Of a stretch of 64,000 bases of DNA, positions 20,716-32,896 are shown in pieces (the stretch's first letter is position 1; the number at the start of each line of letters is the position of its first letter). The DNA comes from Manduca sexta (taxonomy: Eukaryota; Arthropoda; Insecta; Lepidoptera; Sphingidae). Below the pieces are notes generated by a model, which did no database searches, was not told where the DNA came from, and worked only from the letters and a program-made list of their open reading frames with translations. Where the stretch lies: contig NC_051118.1 in assembly GCF_014839805.1 (NCBI RefSeq), forward strand, positions 186,001-250,000, written 5' to 3'. A program made the position numbers and the translations under genes.

Positions 20716-22119
20716 AAGAGAATAAAATCCATACAAACGGTCACATTACAAAACATTCCTGACTATAAAAAACGAAATATTTACATGCACTTAACACATG
20801 GCTGGTTAAAAATAAACTGCTTTGATCAAACTCTGGATTCTTTGATGCTGGCGTTCGTCGCTAAAGTGATGTGTTTTTAATAGCTTACGAAGGACGATGG
20901 CTGTTAAGGGTTAACGTCATGGCTTTTTTTGTATTGTAGATTCAAACACAACTACGCTATCTCTGAAAGGGTGGACAGTATGACTATAAATATAGTCATA
21001 GAACAGCTGCATTCACAAACAATGATTATTATGACGACGCATAAAACTCTTGAATGTAGAAAAAGTTGTAGTTTTCTGTGTATTTCTTTACTTACGTTAC
21101 GCCACTGTAAGGCAATCAAACAATATCAGAACAATACAATTTAATGAATCAGCAAGTGATGTTGCTTCGTCACAATACAATATCATTAGTATAAATATGA
21201 GGGAGAGAGAAATCGAGAAGCCGCAACCGGAATGGAGCCGCGTTTCTTTTTACATCGCTCATTATGACTTGGAGAAAGGATGGATCTAACTTTCAAGTAG
21301 GAGAGGGGGGGATATAATTGAAGTCTAGTCAGGACAGACTCCAAATCGATTACAATAATAAATATAATTACAAAAGAAATAGTATGTTATTGTTAAACGT
21401 CAAAATATTATGTGACAATGAAATCAATTTTCCTCTGAACGTAAATTAAATAACAGCATGTATTTGCTATCATACAAAATATTTATTCCATTAAATATAT
21501 CGATGGGAGCCTTGATGATGATGATGAGCCTTTAAAAAATTATCAGTAGTCACCTAGACCTAGCCCAGGTCTGTAACCCCAATGATCCTCCCCGCCTGAA
21601 TCCGCCCTCGCCTTGGAGAGTATAAGTTAATATACTTTATAAAAATACATATCTCTACACCTTTTATTTTATACTAGTTGGTACTTGCTTGTTCGTGTAT
21701 GACCTTCTACAGCATAAAAACCGCTCTGTTTACTTTCTGAATTACAAAACATTTAATTAACGACAATATGATCTATTTGTGTTCCAAATTTCATCCAAAA
21801 CGTCTAGCTTTTTAACACTACATCCAAATATCTTTAAAAAATTCAACATTATATAAGGTTTTAGAAAACTACGAGGAATTCTGTCATCTCACGATCAGCA
21901 TGACTGCATTCAGTTCAACGAGATTATTTCGACTGACGGTAAGCATTAATTCGTGAATTAAAATAGTATTAGAGTTTCAAATCTCTGCTGCATGGCGCTA
22001 AGCGCTTGTCCGGAGACATTACAAGTTAAATCTCATAAATTCGGTTATTTTCAAAACTAAGCTGAGGTAAACTCGCATAACTGTGAAGTATATTACATAC
22101 CTGAGTTTTTTGTACGTGC

Positions 22120-22370
22120 CCGGAAACGTGACGCCATTGCACCTGATGGTCAGTGGAGTGGGGTCTAATAGAATGTCGACTGACGAGAGATGATTAGCCC
22201 TCGCCAGTCGACACAATTATGCCGGTCTTTTGGAACCGGATATACACAAACTGATTCTGGAACGCGACACACTTACGTAAGCCGCTATGGCGGGTTTTAA
22301 CACCTTGTGTACGGTGGTCGCTATCCGGGCGGATATAAAATATATCCTACCACCAGCAATGATATGTCAT
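22120..22370 (-). repeat. Interspersed repeat family F, fullest copy
   Basis: It runs from GACGCCATTGCACCTGATGG past GTCGACTGACGAGAGATGA and ACACTTACGTAAGCCGCTA to GGGCGGATATAAAATATATCC. No coding content; a common lepidopteran interspersed repeat. Confidence 0.7.
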
Positions 22371-22619
22371 TCTCATACATATTTTTTTTTCTAAATGTTT
22401 GCTGATGGTGTCTAGGTTTCGGCCCCTGAGAAGACTTAAATTTACAAAACATACAGTTCCATAGTTCTATCCTTATTACTTTGCAACTTCATCATCAAGT
22501 AAGAAAAGTTTTGCCTACGTCTCAATCCGCTTTCAGAAAAAAGTTGGCAGTCACTAAGTGATAATGTAGCTTCTTATAATAATGTTTTCTTATGTTTACG
22601 CGAATGTTAGACATTAAAT

Positions 22620-22950
22620 ATAAACTATTTTTCGGATTTTATCGCGGTTATAATATTTTAGTTTTCTTCTGACGTTTCAAAGACTTTGCAGCCTTCATGG
22701 TCACGGGGGGACTGAGGTGTTGTTCATCTGCAAAGTCAAAATTACAATATCTACCTACATTTTACAAATATACAACTATTTAAATTTTTGCTATTGATGG
22801 TCCGATCTACGCAGAATGAGCTCACAGTGTCTTGAAGTCTGGCAGCCGATCTTCTGGATTTAATTAAATGTAAAACGTCTAAACGTCGGGAGAAAACTAA
22901 AACATTAAAACCGCGATAAAATCCGAAAAATAGTTAAATTTTAATGTTCT
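22620..22950. repeat. Foldback repeat (family G)
   Basis: The arms contain CTATTTTTCGGATTTTATCG followed by CGG (left) and its complement CCGCGATAAAATCCGAAAAA (right), with TAGTTTTC-TCTGACGTTT also shared. Partial copies lie near 13700-13800, 28105-28280, 40145-40215 and 53055-53175. Confidence 0.68.
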
Positions 22951-23439
22951 TATAATAATTTATAGAATCAGTCAGTAGTATTATTTCGGGTACTTTATTA
23001 TTATAGGTCCACAAAACTGACTGTTACACAAAAGTTACAATTTAAATAATGCTTTTTATGTTACATAATGTTGTAGAATCTAAAATATGTGAACACAACA
23101 TGCGCAAAATACGTCTAATCTTAAAACATTAGCGCTTTACAATATAGGTATATTAAGTTAACGCAATAGAATTAAAATAATAAGAATTTTTAATACAGCT
23201 TCGTGGCTTTAAAAGAATGCAATGTTAAAGTGACCTATCGTATACTCTAGGTACTATTATAGGCCCTTATCGAGAGTATATCATATATTAACATGAGTTA
23301 ATAGGATGTGTCAACTGTGTCATACTTTTTAATTTAAATCTGATGGAAGTACCTACTGTCTAGTTAGTCTTGGGTCTTAAATGTAGAGTGACTTGCTTAT
23401 CTTTAATTTAAATGTTATAGAAATCCTTTTTTTTTGCTT

Positions 23440-23735
23440 TGAATGACGAGACGAGCTTACCGTTCGCCTGATAGTAAGCGATACGACCGCCCATAAACAG
23501 TAGAAACACCATCTAACATCTTTATTTACAAAGTATGGTTTTGTATTCCACTGGGCTCGCCATCCTGAGACATGAGATGTTAAGTTTTATTATGTCCAGT
23601 AGTTACACTGGCTACAATGTCGTTCAAACCGGAACAACAGTGACTACACCCTGCTACTTGGCAGCACATATATTGCGGTGGTATCGAATCAGACGGACTC
23701 TCACATATCATAGACCTACCACCAGTAACTTATCC
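23440..23735 (+). repeat. Interspersed repeat family E, copy 3
   Basis: A full-length copy from GAATGACGAGACGAGCTTAC to GACCTACCACCAGTAA. The open frame across it (23535-23888) is accidental. Confidence 0.7.
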
Positions 23736-24239
23736 ATTAATCAAACCCAAAGCCTAGAAAACCTACAGCCAAACGCATGCACTAGTCTAAAGATTAATAA
23801 TAACACTCGATGTGAGATTGTCTTTATCACGATTGCTGAATTCACATATGCAATAAACACTGTAAATTTATTTCACCTTCAATATTAGCCTACTCCACAA
23901 TATTTTCTTATTCAAATGTCTTCGTGCCTAGACAATGTCGGATAGTCATATAATATTTCCTATGCCAAATAATCCTTTAATATTCCCAAGAATGTAAATG
24001 GCTCTTCATATAAAAACGTAACACGTTTATTGGTGACACGAATCCGCTAAAAATTTCAATATAACCCCGACAAAACACGCAGCTATATTAAAAAGCACGA
24101 TGTCTTGAACAAAGCTGTGTCATTTTCAACCTTCTGAAATGGGGTGGTTGATTCGCTCACAGAATCACGCCGAGTTTTCCATAATGCTGCTGAATTGGGA
24201 TAGCATAGGCTGTTCGAATGTGGAAGGATTGTGGGTGCT

Positions 24240-24345
24240 TTTGAAATTGGCAGGGTGTTCGGGAGCCGTTCAGCCCCGCCCACTACCAGCAACCCCTGCT
24301 TTCATTCATTCGCAGCTGAAAGCTCGCGCGGGGCGCACGTAACTT
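24240..24345 (+). promoter_or_regulatory. GC-rich putative promoter
   Basis: A CpG-rich island in AT-rich surroundings: CAGCCCCGCCCACTACC (GC-box-like), GCTCGCGCGGGGCGCACG and two TGACG/ACGT motifs (CACGTAACTTGACGTGC). It stands immediately before a segment that ends in an ideal splice donor. No TATA box at the usual distance. Confidence 0.4.
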
Positions 24346-24430
24346 GACGTGCTGTATCGCTGTCGTGTTTTTAATAAACAATTGTCATAAACAATTTGCT
24401 CGTGGTCGGGTATTAATTGGCACTTTGAAG
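24300..24430 (+). other. Putative non-coding first exon
   Basis: The segment ends CACTTTGAAG followed by GTAAGTCG, a near-perfect donor, and has no long frame leading into it. It might be the 5' leader of calbindin-32, whose only visible coding exon lies 20 kb downstream on the same strand. The link is inferred from strand and order only; the 5' limit is approximate. Confidence 0.4.
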
Positions 24431-26834
24431 GTAAGTCGTATGTTTTATTTTACGTGCGCGTATTCGAAATACCTCTTTATGATCCGATGAATTGAGATTA
24501 TTGTTGAGTGTCTCGTTGTGCGATAGATGTTTTTACTCCTACGAGTTGTGCTGATTGATTTTTGTCTGTCTGTAATCGTAATATACTTATCAACCGTTTA
24601 TTGTTAAGTGTCTATTTAAATATCTATTGTAATCCTCTGTAATTTGGGTTTAATTTTCTATAAACAATTCTAATCCAACTTGCATTAGGAGTATACCTTT
24701 ATTACTTGGCTTTGAACCCCCATCTACCAAACATATTGAAAACAAGAATTTTACTGACTGAACTACCACCTCTTGAACGCTGCTATATTTTTTGACAAAC
24801 TAGTTTATAAATTGTAATGAAATTATATTTTATTGTATTAAGACCTTGTCTTCCATCTAAAATATTACCCATAGGATATTTAATATTTTTTCAAATTATT
24901 TATATATTTGTCAATTTTCTAAACCTATTTTTGAGTGCTAGAACTTTTTCTTAATAGCAATTATATTTTATTATAAAAACTGAGACTATATTTATGTATT
25001 TATATTGTAGTATAAAGTTTTCTTTGTCCTCAAAAACAAATAGGACTTCGAACTCTTTGTAGTCAATTTACAACTTTTTGTTTGTCGTTAAAAATGTACC
25101 TATGTATTTAGATGCAGGTAAAACGCAAACCTTTTACGAACAATCGTGTTATTACTTTTTTAGATTATCACAAAAAACATTACAATTGTAATCTCTAAAA
25201 TGTTATATAACAACACTACAGTTATACGCATAACTATAAGCCTTAAACGCCTACACGTAACTGGGTGCTAAATTATTTCTACCACCATAACCATTCGTTC
25301 TCATTCTTGTTTCATTCGTAGTTTCATTCAACCCTGCGACCTCTGTAAGGACGTTGTCTATCAAGTGTTACCATCAGCCGATTACGTGTAGAACATTTTT
25401 CAATAGCATCCAGACTATACAAATATTTGCAATGTTTGATTATCTGTGTTTGATTTAGATATAATGGATTTTCTATTATTATATTTGTTTAGTATAAAGT
25501 TTCTATTTATTGGTAACTTACACGTGGGACAGAGTATAATATAATATTTATGAGTAATATTCGTTTAGTAAAGGCAGACTATCTGTAAAATTTATTGTCA
25601 ATATGTTATAACATTAACATTTTGAACTGCATGTGATTCGGTTAGTAAGGTACGTACCACAAAAGAAACCTTTATAGGATTAATTTTGTCTGTGTGTATG
25701 TCTGTCTAAACCCTTTTTCTCGGGAATACGCACACCTATTAAGATGATATGTATATCAAGTACTCGAGACTACGGTCTCTTTCAGCTGTAAGAGAAACAA
25801 ACTTGCAAGTAAACGGTATCAAAAGATATGCATTTATATCGCATATTTTGCGATTTCACAAAAGAATCAAAACGTATACGGTACTTCCAGTCGACCTAGA
25901 ATCATGAAATGTAACAAGAAGCAATGTCTTACAGCACATGTAAAGGAACTAATCAGAAATTAGTAAATAAAAGCGAATTTACTATAACAAACGTATTATT
26001 TGCTGTTGGTACAATCACCGTGTCTTGGGAACGAACGGCAAAGTTAGGTTTACCTAGTTTGAACTTACATATATACTTAGATACCTTACCTACAAGTTTG
26101 TACGGAAACATCGGTGCGAGAGTCCAACTCTTGTCCGTTTTTTAACTTCAATATGGATTCAGAATAATAACTCACTGATTTGCAGGCAAAATTATAATCA
26201 GATCATTAAGTTTTCATCAGTAAGATAACTGCGCCTTTTTCAATCGGTCGATGAAGGTGCAAATAGCTATTCAGTAGTGCGTTTTTATCATTATGATTTT
26301 CATCCATACGGTATTTAATTTCTAAATTATAGCGACTGCAAAGGTTAATAGCTCATGTTATTTATGAACTTTATGGATAAGACCGTAAGTGCTTCAATCG
26401 TGACATCTTTTAACTGAAAAATATTCTATTATTAAGCTTTCGTACCTCAAAGGAACGCTCACAGATACACTTTTTGTCATATATCGGTCCGTTTTTTCGT
26501 CTGTTCAGGCAATTTTTCTCAGGAATACATACAACTCTCAAGTTGATATGTTTATCTTATGCTCGGTACTAGAGTCTCCTTCAGTTGTAAGAAAATCAAA
26601 CCTGCAAGTAAACGGTATCAAAATATATGTCAGTTTTGATTAGTTAGTGTACAAATGTCGATATTTTTCATAGCTGTTTCATACATTTATAAAATTATCT
26701 GTAGTTTAAAATATAATATCATTAATAAAAGTGCTATATTCAAGCTTCGAAAAGTGATAACATTAAAAAAAAAGACAAAAAAGTTAACACTGACATTCGA
26801 AACAAGTATATCCAGTTTCGGAGATATAATAATT

Positions 26835-27055
26835 GACTGCCTCGGCGGTGTAGACGACTGCAGTGCTGCAGTCACGGGTTCGATCCCCGGGTCGGTGAGT
26901 CATATCGGTTTTTTCTATGCAGTATCAGCCTGGAGACTGGAATTTGTGCCCCATATTGCGATAGGCTTCGACCTCTATCACATCATGAGACGGAATACGC
27001 ATGGTGAAAAGTGGTTGCATTATTCGCGCTTCTGCCTACCACTTCGGAGATAAAA
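26835..27055 (+). mobile_element. tRNA-derived SINE, copy 3
   Basis: The head is GACTGCCTCGGCGGTGTAG, the B box GGTTCGATCCCCGG, and the body CAGTATCAGCCTGGAG follows. An open frame spans it by chance. Confidence 0.8.
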
Positions 27056-28809
27056 GATATGAATGTGTTATAATTTCTTCAAACCACTCATGATAATAGA
27101 ATTATTTGTAGAGCCAAACGCTCTTTAAAATAGTCGAAAAATAAACACGGTATACTACAATTTTTTTTTCCGATTATATTTTTATTACTATCAATTTTCT
27201 ATTACTTAATAATATTTTATAACGTTAAATGTTCAAAGGAAAATATCCCTTTTTGGTGTTATCATGTTAACAAACATGTATACTATAATCATGTTCCTAT
27301 TATGGCTAGTAGATTGTCTATTCTCAGCTGTTATTCACCACCAGATGACCCAATTGTTCCCTCAAAACATGATAAAGATCAAAATGAGCTGGCAATATGC
27401 ACACTGCATTATGAAGTCATTCGACTCTGTCAAAGAAAATTACACTTAATGCCTTCTGAAGAAGGCGTCAAGCTTGTTTGTAATAAATAACAGAGCCGAG
27501 CATAATACTTGAAATTTGATGCGCGGCTTGAAGTTTATTGAGACTGCGTGATGAGGAGCAAATACTTCTTTTTATTGTGGTATATTTATTTATGAGCATA
27601 CTTTAGAAGATAGCATGTTTGCGTCTTGAATCAGGTATTTTATTTCAATTGTGAATGAAAATTAGGCGAACCATTAGGCGAACGGCAAGCTCGTCTCGTA
27701 ATTCAAAGTAATAAAAGAAAAATAATGTCCGATAAACATGATTATCTGGAATTCCACTTCTGAACACCTCTAAAACTTTCCAGATCAAACTGAAGCGATC
27801 TGCAGCCAGCAAGTAAACATTATCATAAACATATTTGGATTGGAATATAACTCTAAAATCTACAAGTTATGTTCCAAAGTCGAGTGTTCACACTGTTGTG
27901 ATCCCAGGGGGTACAAAGCGCAGTAACTCAAGTTTGCTTGCCATAATGAGTTCTTTTGTCCTTATTCACATTCATTTTAGATGAGTGACGCGCCCCGGGA
28001 TGGCTTCGCTCAATGTTACACTCACTCCTGGGAATTAGGTGGAGTTTGATAGACTCTACGTTTATTTTACGCAAAATATTGGTGCAAAATTGCGGATAAG
28101 GCATCGTACGTTGAAATAAAACTAGTTTTTGGATATTATTTCGGATTTTTGCATTTAATTATTTTTTCTCGACGTTTGCAAAGTCGACGAAACATCATGA
28201 GAAAAATTAAACTTTAGAAAGTTGCGATAAAATCCGAAAACTTATTTTATTTCGGTGTCTAACATTCGCGTAAACATAAATCATTATGCGTCCTACATTG
28301 TCAATTTCTTATCGAGAAATACTCTATATACTATTAATGAAGAAATCTACAACTTCAGTTGTGTTTCCCGGCAACACATTGACGTCTGTGCGGAGCCTAA
28401 AAGAACTTAAAACTGGTTAATGTTTTTGTATTATAACGCATTTTATCAACATTATCAACACCTCACAAATCCTTGGGTCTACCGTATTCATCATCAGTGG
28501 AAAAATCAAACTTATAAGTCAACGCAACCAAGAGATATGACACCTTTTCTGAAACCCTGACACTGTTCGTAGGTGCCATGGTAGATCAAAGAGCGTGGGA
28601 ATTAGAATGAACTTGACACATTTATAATTACACTACTGGTTCGAATTGAAAAATACTTTTAATGTTGGATAGTCCATCTATCAAGGAAGGCTATGAGCTA
28701 TATAACATCACGCTATGACAAATAGGAGCGGAGCATTAATGAAAAATGTTGCAAAAACGGGAAAGAATTATTCCTTTTGAGGGTTTCCGATGCGTGCGCT
28801 GGGTAAACG

Positions 28810-29340
28810 ATTAAATATCTTTTGCAACTCAGGCGCAAATTAGCATGCATTTTACATTTTTATTTACTTTTGCGGCATAAAATTGACAATCCATCGGTAC
28901 GTGAAAATATTCACCTATACGTTCCAAACCAGTACATTCGGGCCGTTGGTCGGAGAAGACACCATCTCTTCGCTGGTCCAGCTGTTTGGCATCTTACACA
29001 AACAAGCAATACTCCCACCGCCAAGGCTATAGCTTTATTAAATGCGTATCTTGAGAGTAGGCCGGATGCCGACATATTTGTCGATAATAGTCACACCATT
29101 TACAAAAATGTGTATTTATTTTTAAGTAATTTTGTTACTTAGGTAATTTAAGCATCTTACTTAAATTTAATAAGCTGTTCCCATAATGTAGAATGTAAGT
29201 AGTTGTTTTTTCTTGATAATTTTTATTGTTTCGTTTTGTTTTATTTTGTCTATTTGTTGTTTTTTTTTTTCACTCAAGCGTCTTGGTGTATTTCCACTGT
29301 AAGCTTTTGTGATACTTAATTGATAAATAAATAAATACTG
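28810..29340 (+). mobile_element. LINE 3' end
   Basis: It encodes VGRRRHHLFAGPAVWHLTQT, then AIALLNAYLESRPDADIF and a stop at 29142. This is the C-terminus of a Jockey/CR1-type polyprotein. About 190 bases of T-rich 3' region follow, with an ATAAATAAATAAAT tail at 29320-29336. Confidence 0.65.
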
Positions 29341-29434
29341 ATGAGCACTGACCTATACTACGGATTTAAGGCCTTAGTTCATACCGTTGGCCTCGTGCGT
29401 TAAACATTTAATAATAAGTAATTATTGGAAGTGT

Positions 29435-29732
29435 ACGGTAGTCTAGTTGGGTATGGAACGGTTCAGCGACACGGATTTCCGCAGGTTTAAAACCCAAATC
29501 CGAACCTATGCGTTTTTAAGTGTTTATTGTGAACAATTATCGTTTGCTTTAACGGTGACGAAAAACATCGTGAGGAAATCTACAAAATTGAGAATTCTCC
29601 ATAAGACTTTCGAGGGTATGAGAAGGTTGCCCACCCGCACTACGTCAGCGTGGTGGACTAAAGCCTAAACCCTCTAAGTAGAGGAGGCCCGTGTATAGCA
29701 ATGGGCAGTATATAATACAGGGCCTTATTAAT
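29435..29732 (-). repeat. Interspersed repeat family D, reverse copy
   Basis: It ends with AGTATATAATACAGGGCC, the complement of the family start, and has AACGGTGACGAAAAACATCG inside. The open frame 29447-29668 across it is accidental. Confidence 0.7.
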
Positions 29733-30089
29733 TCAATCTTGGAGCCATTAGTATGCGTGTGAAACATGTATGAAAGCTTTGTGAATTAATGGCGTAAATA
29801 AATAATTTCTTTTTCACATGTTTACTAGAACAAGGTCGAAATATGACCAAATATATTTTACGCACTAACTGCCGCATTACATTAAATGTTTGGTTAAATA
29901 TAATGAAGGCACGCTAGTTAATTTCAGAGTTCAATGACAGACTTTATCTTTAAAAATATTATTGTCGTAGTTTGGTCCTCACGCAATGCTCAAATTCCTT
30001 GGCCTTACTACAATTTGGAAACGATTTTTTATTTGATGCAAGGATATAATCTTGCTAATGTAAAGTCGATGGCCGTTGGGGTCGAAAGA

Positions 30090-30275
30090 TTCTAGAGTGG
30101 AGGCCACGTACAGGCAAGCGAAATGTCGGACGCCCGCCTACAAGGTGGACGGACGACCTGGCTAAGGTCGCAGGAAGTCGCTGGATGCAGGCCGCTTCCA
30201 ACAGGTTGACGTGGAGATCCTTGGGGGAGGCCTATGTTCAGCAGTAGACTTCCTGTGGCTGAGATGATGAATGTA
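30090..30275 (+). mobile_element. LINE 3' end (RRxGRPPTRW type)
   Basis: It encodes TGKRNVGRPPTRWTDDLAKV, then GSRWMQAASNRLTWRSLGEA and YVQQ before a stop. It ends in CTGAGATGATGA. This is the familiar C-terminus and tail of lepidopteran endonuclease-reverse transcriptase LINEs. Confidence 0.75.
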
Positions 30276-30606
30276 AAGTCAGGTTAAACTCGCAAGCTCT
30301 CGCAGTAATAGAATGCACAAGAACTTGTAGTTGCCTTTACAGTAGCTACAGATTCTCAATAATTGTATACGAGTGCAATATGCCTCAATTCCTGAAACCT
30401 TCTAAACATCCTACTTCAACTTTCAGAATTTTCTCTGACTCGAGCTTTTTTGCTCGGGTTTATTGACCACCCGCCCTGATGCCGTCAGGGAAGAGGTAAT
30501 TCCGTCTCCCTGTTGTTTCCCGTGTACGAAAAATGTGTCCCCTAACACTCTGCTCAATATAGTAGACGTATGGATTGTTGTTTGTTTTTGGAGAATTTTC
30601 TAAACA

Positions 30607-30855
30607 TCCTGCAAATGTAAAAGGTTGTGGGGATGGATGTATGTATGTTTGTTCTTCTTTCACGAAAAAACTACTGAACGGATTTAGATGAAACTTTACA
30701 GTAACATTGGTTATACATCAGAATAACACATACGCCAAAATTTATAATGATTTCGTGAAATTTGGTCATAATAATAGCGATACAAATCAAGTAAGTCGAA
30801 AAAAAATTATCCCGGAAAACTCCTTCATGCGGGCGAAGCCGCGAGCAAAAGCCAG
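30607..30855 (+). mobile_element. Small Helitron (Lep1-like), copy 3
   Basis: A degraded member of the family at 6038. The 5' end is altered (TCCTGCAAATGTAAAAGG) and the 3' end reads CCAG instead of CTAG, but the hairpin GCGGGCGAAGCCGC is intact. Confidence 0.68.
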
Positions 30856-31424
30856 TCATTTTTTAAATGCGATAGTTGGTCAGGTTTAATTGTTTAGTTA
30901 GAGGTAAACGCAGAACCCATTGAACGGATATGAATGAAATTCGCTATGCAGGTAGACCTAGACCATGTCCTAGATTAACATTATCGGAAAAGTTCAGAAA
31001 AGGATTTTAATTCCCTGAAAATTCATTCACATGGTCCGTACGCAACAGTTTATGTATAATTCGAAACGGTGGAGCCGCATTGCAAACAACTCTGTTTACG
31101 GCATTGATGGATTGGATTCAGCAGTCGTGCCGAGTCAAAAAGCCTACGTAAATTGGAATGCAGGTTTCATTTAATTACATTAAACTTCAGTAAATTTACA
31201 TACCTTTAAAACCACAAAACTCCAGTCGGTGACCTCCACATAACAGTCGCCCCCCATGAAGGCTGGTAGTAAGTACTTTCTCCGTGAAACCAAAAAAAGG
31301 TTAATATTTCTGTATCTCACAAAGTAAAATGGTAGAAAATGCGTCATGCTTGGAGTTAAACTTTGGAAATTTTATATGATTCGTTTTTGCTTCCAGATTT
31401 GCTTGCGTGATAGTTTTTCATGGT

Positions 31425-31568
31425 GAAAGGCCTGCTATATATTTTCCTGGAATAAAGACTGTCCTTCCTAAGGTCACAATCTATCTCCATACCAAATTTC
31501 ATCAAAATATTTAGCGGATTATGAGTTTATCGCGTTCAGACAGACACGGCTGGGACTTGGTTTTATAA
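31425..31568 (+). repeat. Repeat fragment cut by the gap
   Basis: CTATCTCCATACCAAATTTC, then CAAAATATTTAGCGGATTAT. It is related to 48520-48640 and to the first 30 bases of the window. Such segments sit inside the TCTATACT-type Helitrons. Confidence 0.5.
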
Positions 31569-32068
31569 NNNNNNNNNNNNNNNNNNNNNNNNNNNNNNNN
31601 NNNNNNNNNNNNNNNNNNNNNNNNNNNNNNNNNNNNNNNNNNNNNNNNNNNNNNNNNNNNNNNNNNNNNNNNNNNNNNNNNNNNNNNNNNNNNNNNNNNN
31701 NNNNNNNNNNNNNNNNNNNNNNNNNNNNNNNNNNNNNNNNNNNNNNNNNNNNNNNNNNNNNNNNNNNNNNNNNNNNNNNNNNNNNNNNNNNNNNNNNNNN
31801 NNNNNNNNNNNNNNNNNNNNNNNNNNNNNNNNNNNNNNNNNNNNNNNNNNNNNNNNNNNNNNNNNNNNNNNNNNNNNNNNNNNNNNNNNNNNNNNNNNNN
31901 NNNNNNNNNNNNNNNNNNNNNNNNNNNNNNNNNNNNNNNNNNNNNNNNNNNNNNNNNNNNNNNNNNNNNNNNNNNNNNNNNNNNNNNNNNNNNNNNNNNN
32001 NNNNNNNNNNNNNNNNNNNNNNNNNNNNNNNNNNNNNNNNNNNNNNNNNNNNNNNNNNNNNNNNNNNN
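31569..32068. other. Assembly gap of 500 N
   Basis: An exact run of 500 N, the round size used for gaps of unknown length. The true distance and content are unknown, so an exon could be hidden here. Confidence 0.99.
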
Positions 32069-32585
32069 TTCTAATATTTTAAATTGTTTCACCCCGTTAA
32101 ATTAGTTGTAGAATACGATGATGTATATACTTGTAGAATAAAAGCCACTAAACTTGCATATAAAAAAAAGGGTACATTCTTTATCAAAAAATGTACATAC
32201 AAAAGAGTTGTTCAGACTTTCAAGGTATCCTTCAAAATATGGTAATATGTTATAGAAAAAACAGCCACGCGAACCGCGAAGGTAATTGTGATGCATGAAA
32301 GAAACGAATATCCCACAGCGGTATAATATTCATGATATTGCATGATCTTTACTGCCTTGCTCGGCATTTTCACCTTTCGCTTTTGATATACTTTGACTTA
32401 ATACTGGCATTGAAACCGATTTAATGTTATTGATTTGACGATCTTAGAAGACTATTTAGTACAAAAATTAACAGTCAAAAATTTTTTTTTTCTTTTTTGA
32501 ACAAAAAGTTTTTTTTTTTTTATGACCTTAATCTAATAGAATATTTTTAATTACCCAAGAAGGTTTTATTTGTTTATAGTAGATA

Positions 32586-32896
32586 TTAAGGCGATACCTC
32601 AAGGTCCATTTTCATACATTTTGTTTCACCTTTAATCTGGGTAACTAAACAAGTATTGGCAAGTAAAGAATTTAAATTCACGTCTAGTTAGTGATTAGTT
32701 CTCGCAGTTGAAAGAAAAACGTAAAAATAATTAATAATCATGGATATTTCTGCCTTTAAAATTTCGTCATATTAAATTTTAAAGGCCGAAATATCCATGA
32801 TTAATATTATTTTACGTTTAACTGCGAGAATCACTAACTAGACTAAATTCTGCCAATACTGTTACAAAAAACAAAATGTATGAGCTACCACCTTAA
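32586..32896. mobile_element. Foldback element flanked by TTAA
   Basis: A 310-base near-palindrome. The inner arms share AATCATGGATATTTC-GCCTT and AAAATTT around a short CGTCATATTA loop. The middle arms share CTAGTTAGTGATT and CTCGCAGTT, and the outer arms CATACATTTTGTTT. TTAA stands at both ends with GG-G-TACCTCA / GGTGGTAGCTCA next to it. The TTAA site suggests a piggyBac-type MITE. Confidence 0.72.

Larger units (their letters stand above)
16013..24239. other. Gene-free stretch upstream of RNF123
   Basis: 8.2 kb, largely repeats: D at 16414 and 19810, E at 17536 and 23440, R at 20275, F at 22120 and the foldback at 22620. Two copies of an 80-base repeat (AATGCTTTATT-ATCACGTAG) sit near 17917 and 19680. 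The frame 20572-20880 holds a LINE remnant (WMQASFELIWKFLTKAYQQL). The RNF123 promoter and any 5' leader exon should be here, but I cannot place them. Confidence 0.6.

Noticed and set aside
24139..24342. A 67-residue frame across the GC-rich promoter
   Set aside because: It has no family pattern, no splice link to a downstream exon, and crosses promoter-like sequence.
31511..32092. A 193-residue frame across the gap
   Set aside because: Almost all of it is translated N.
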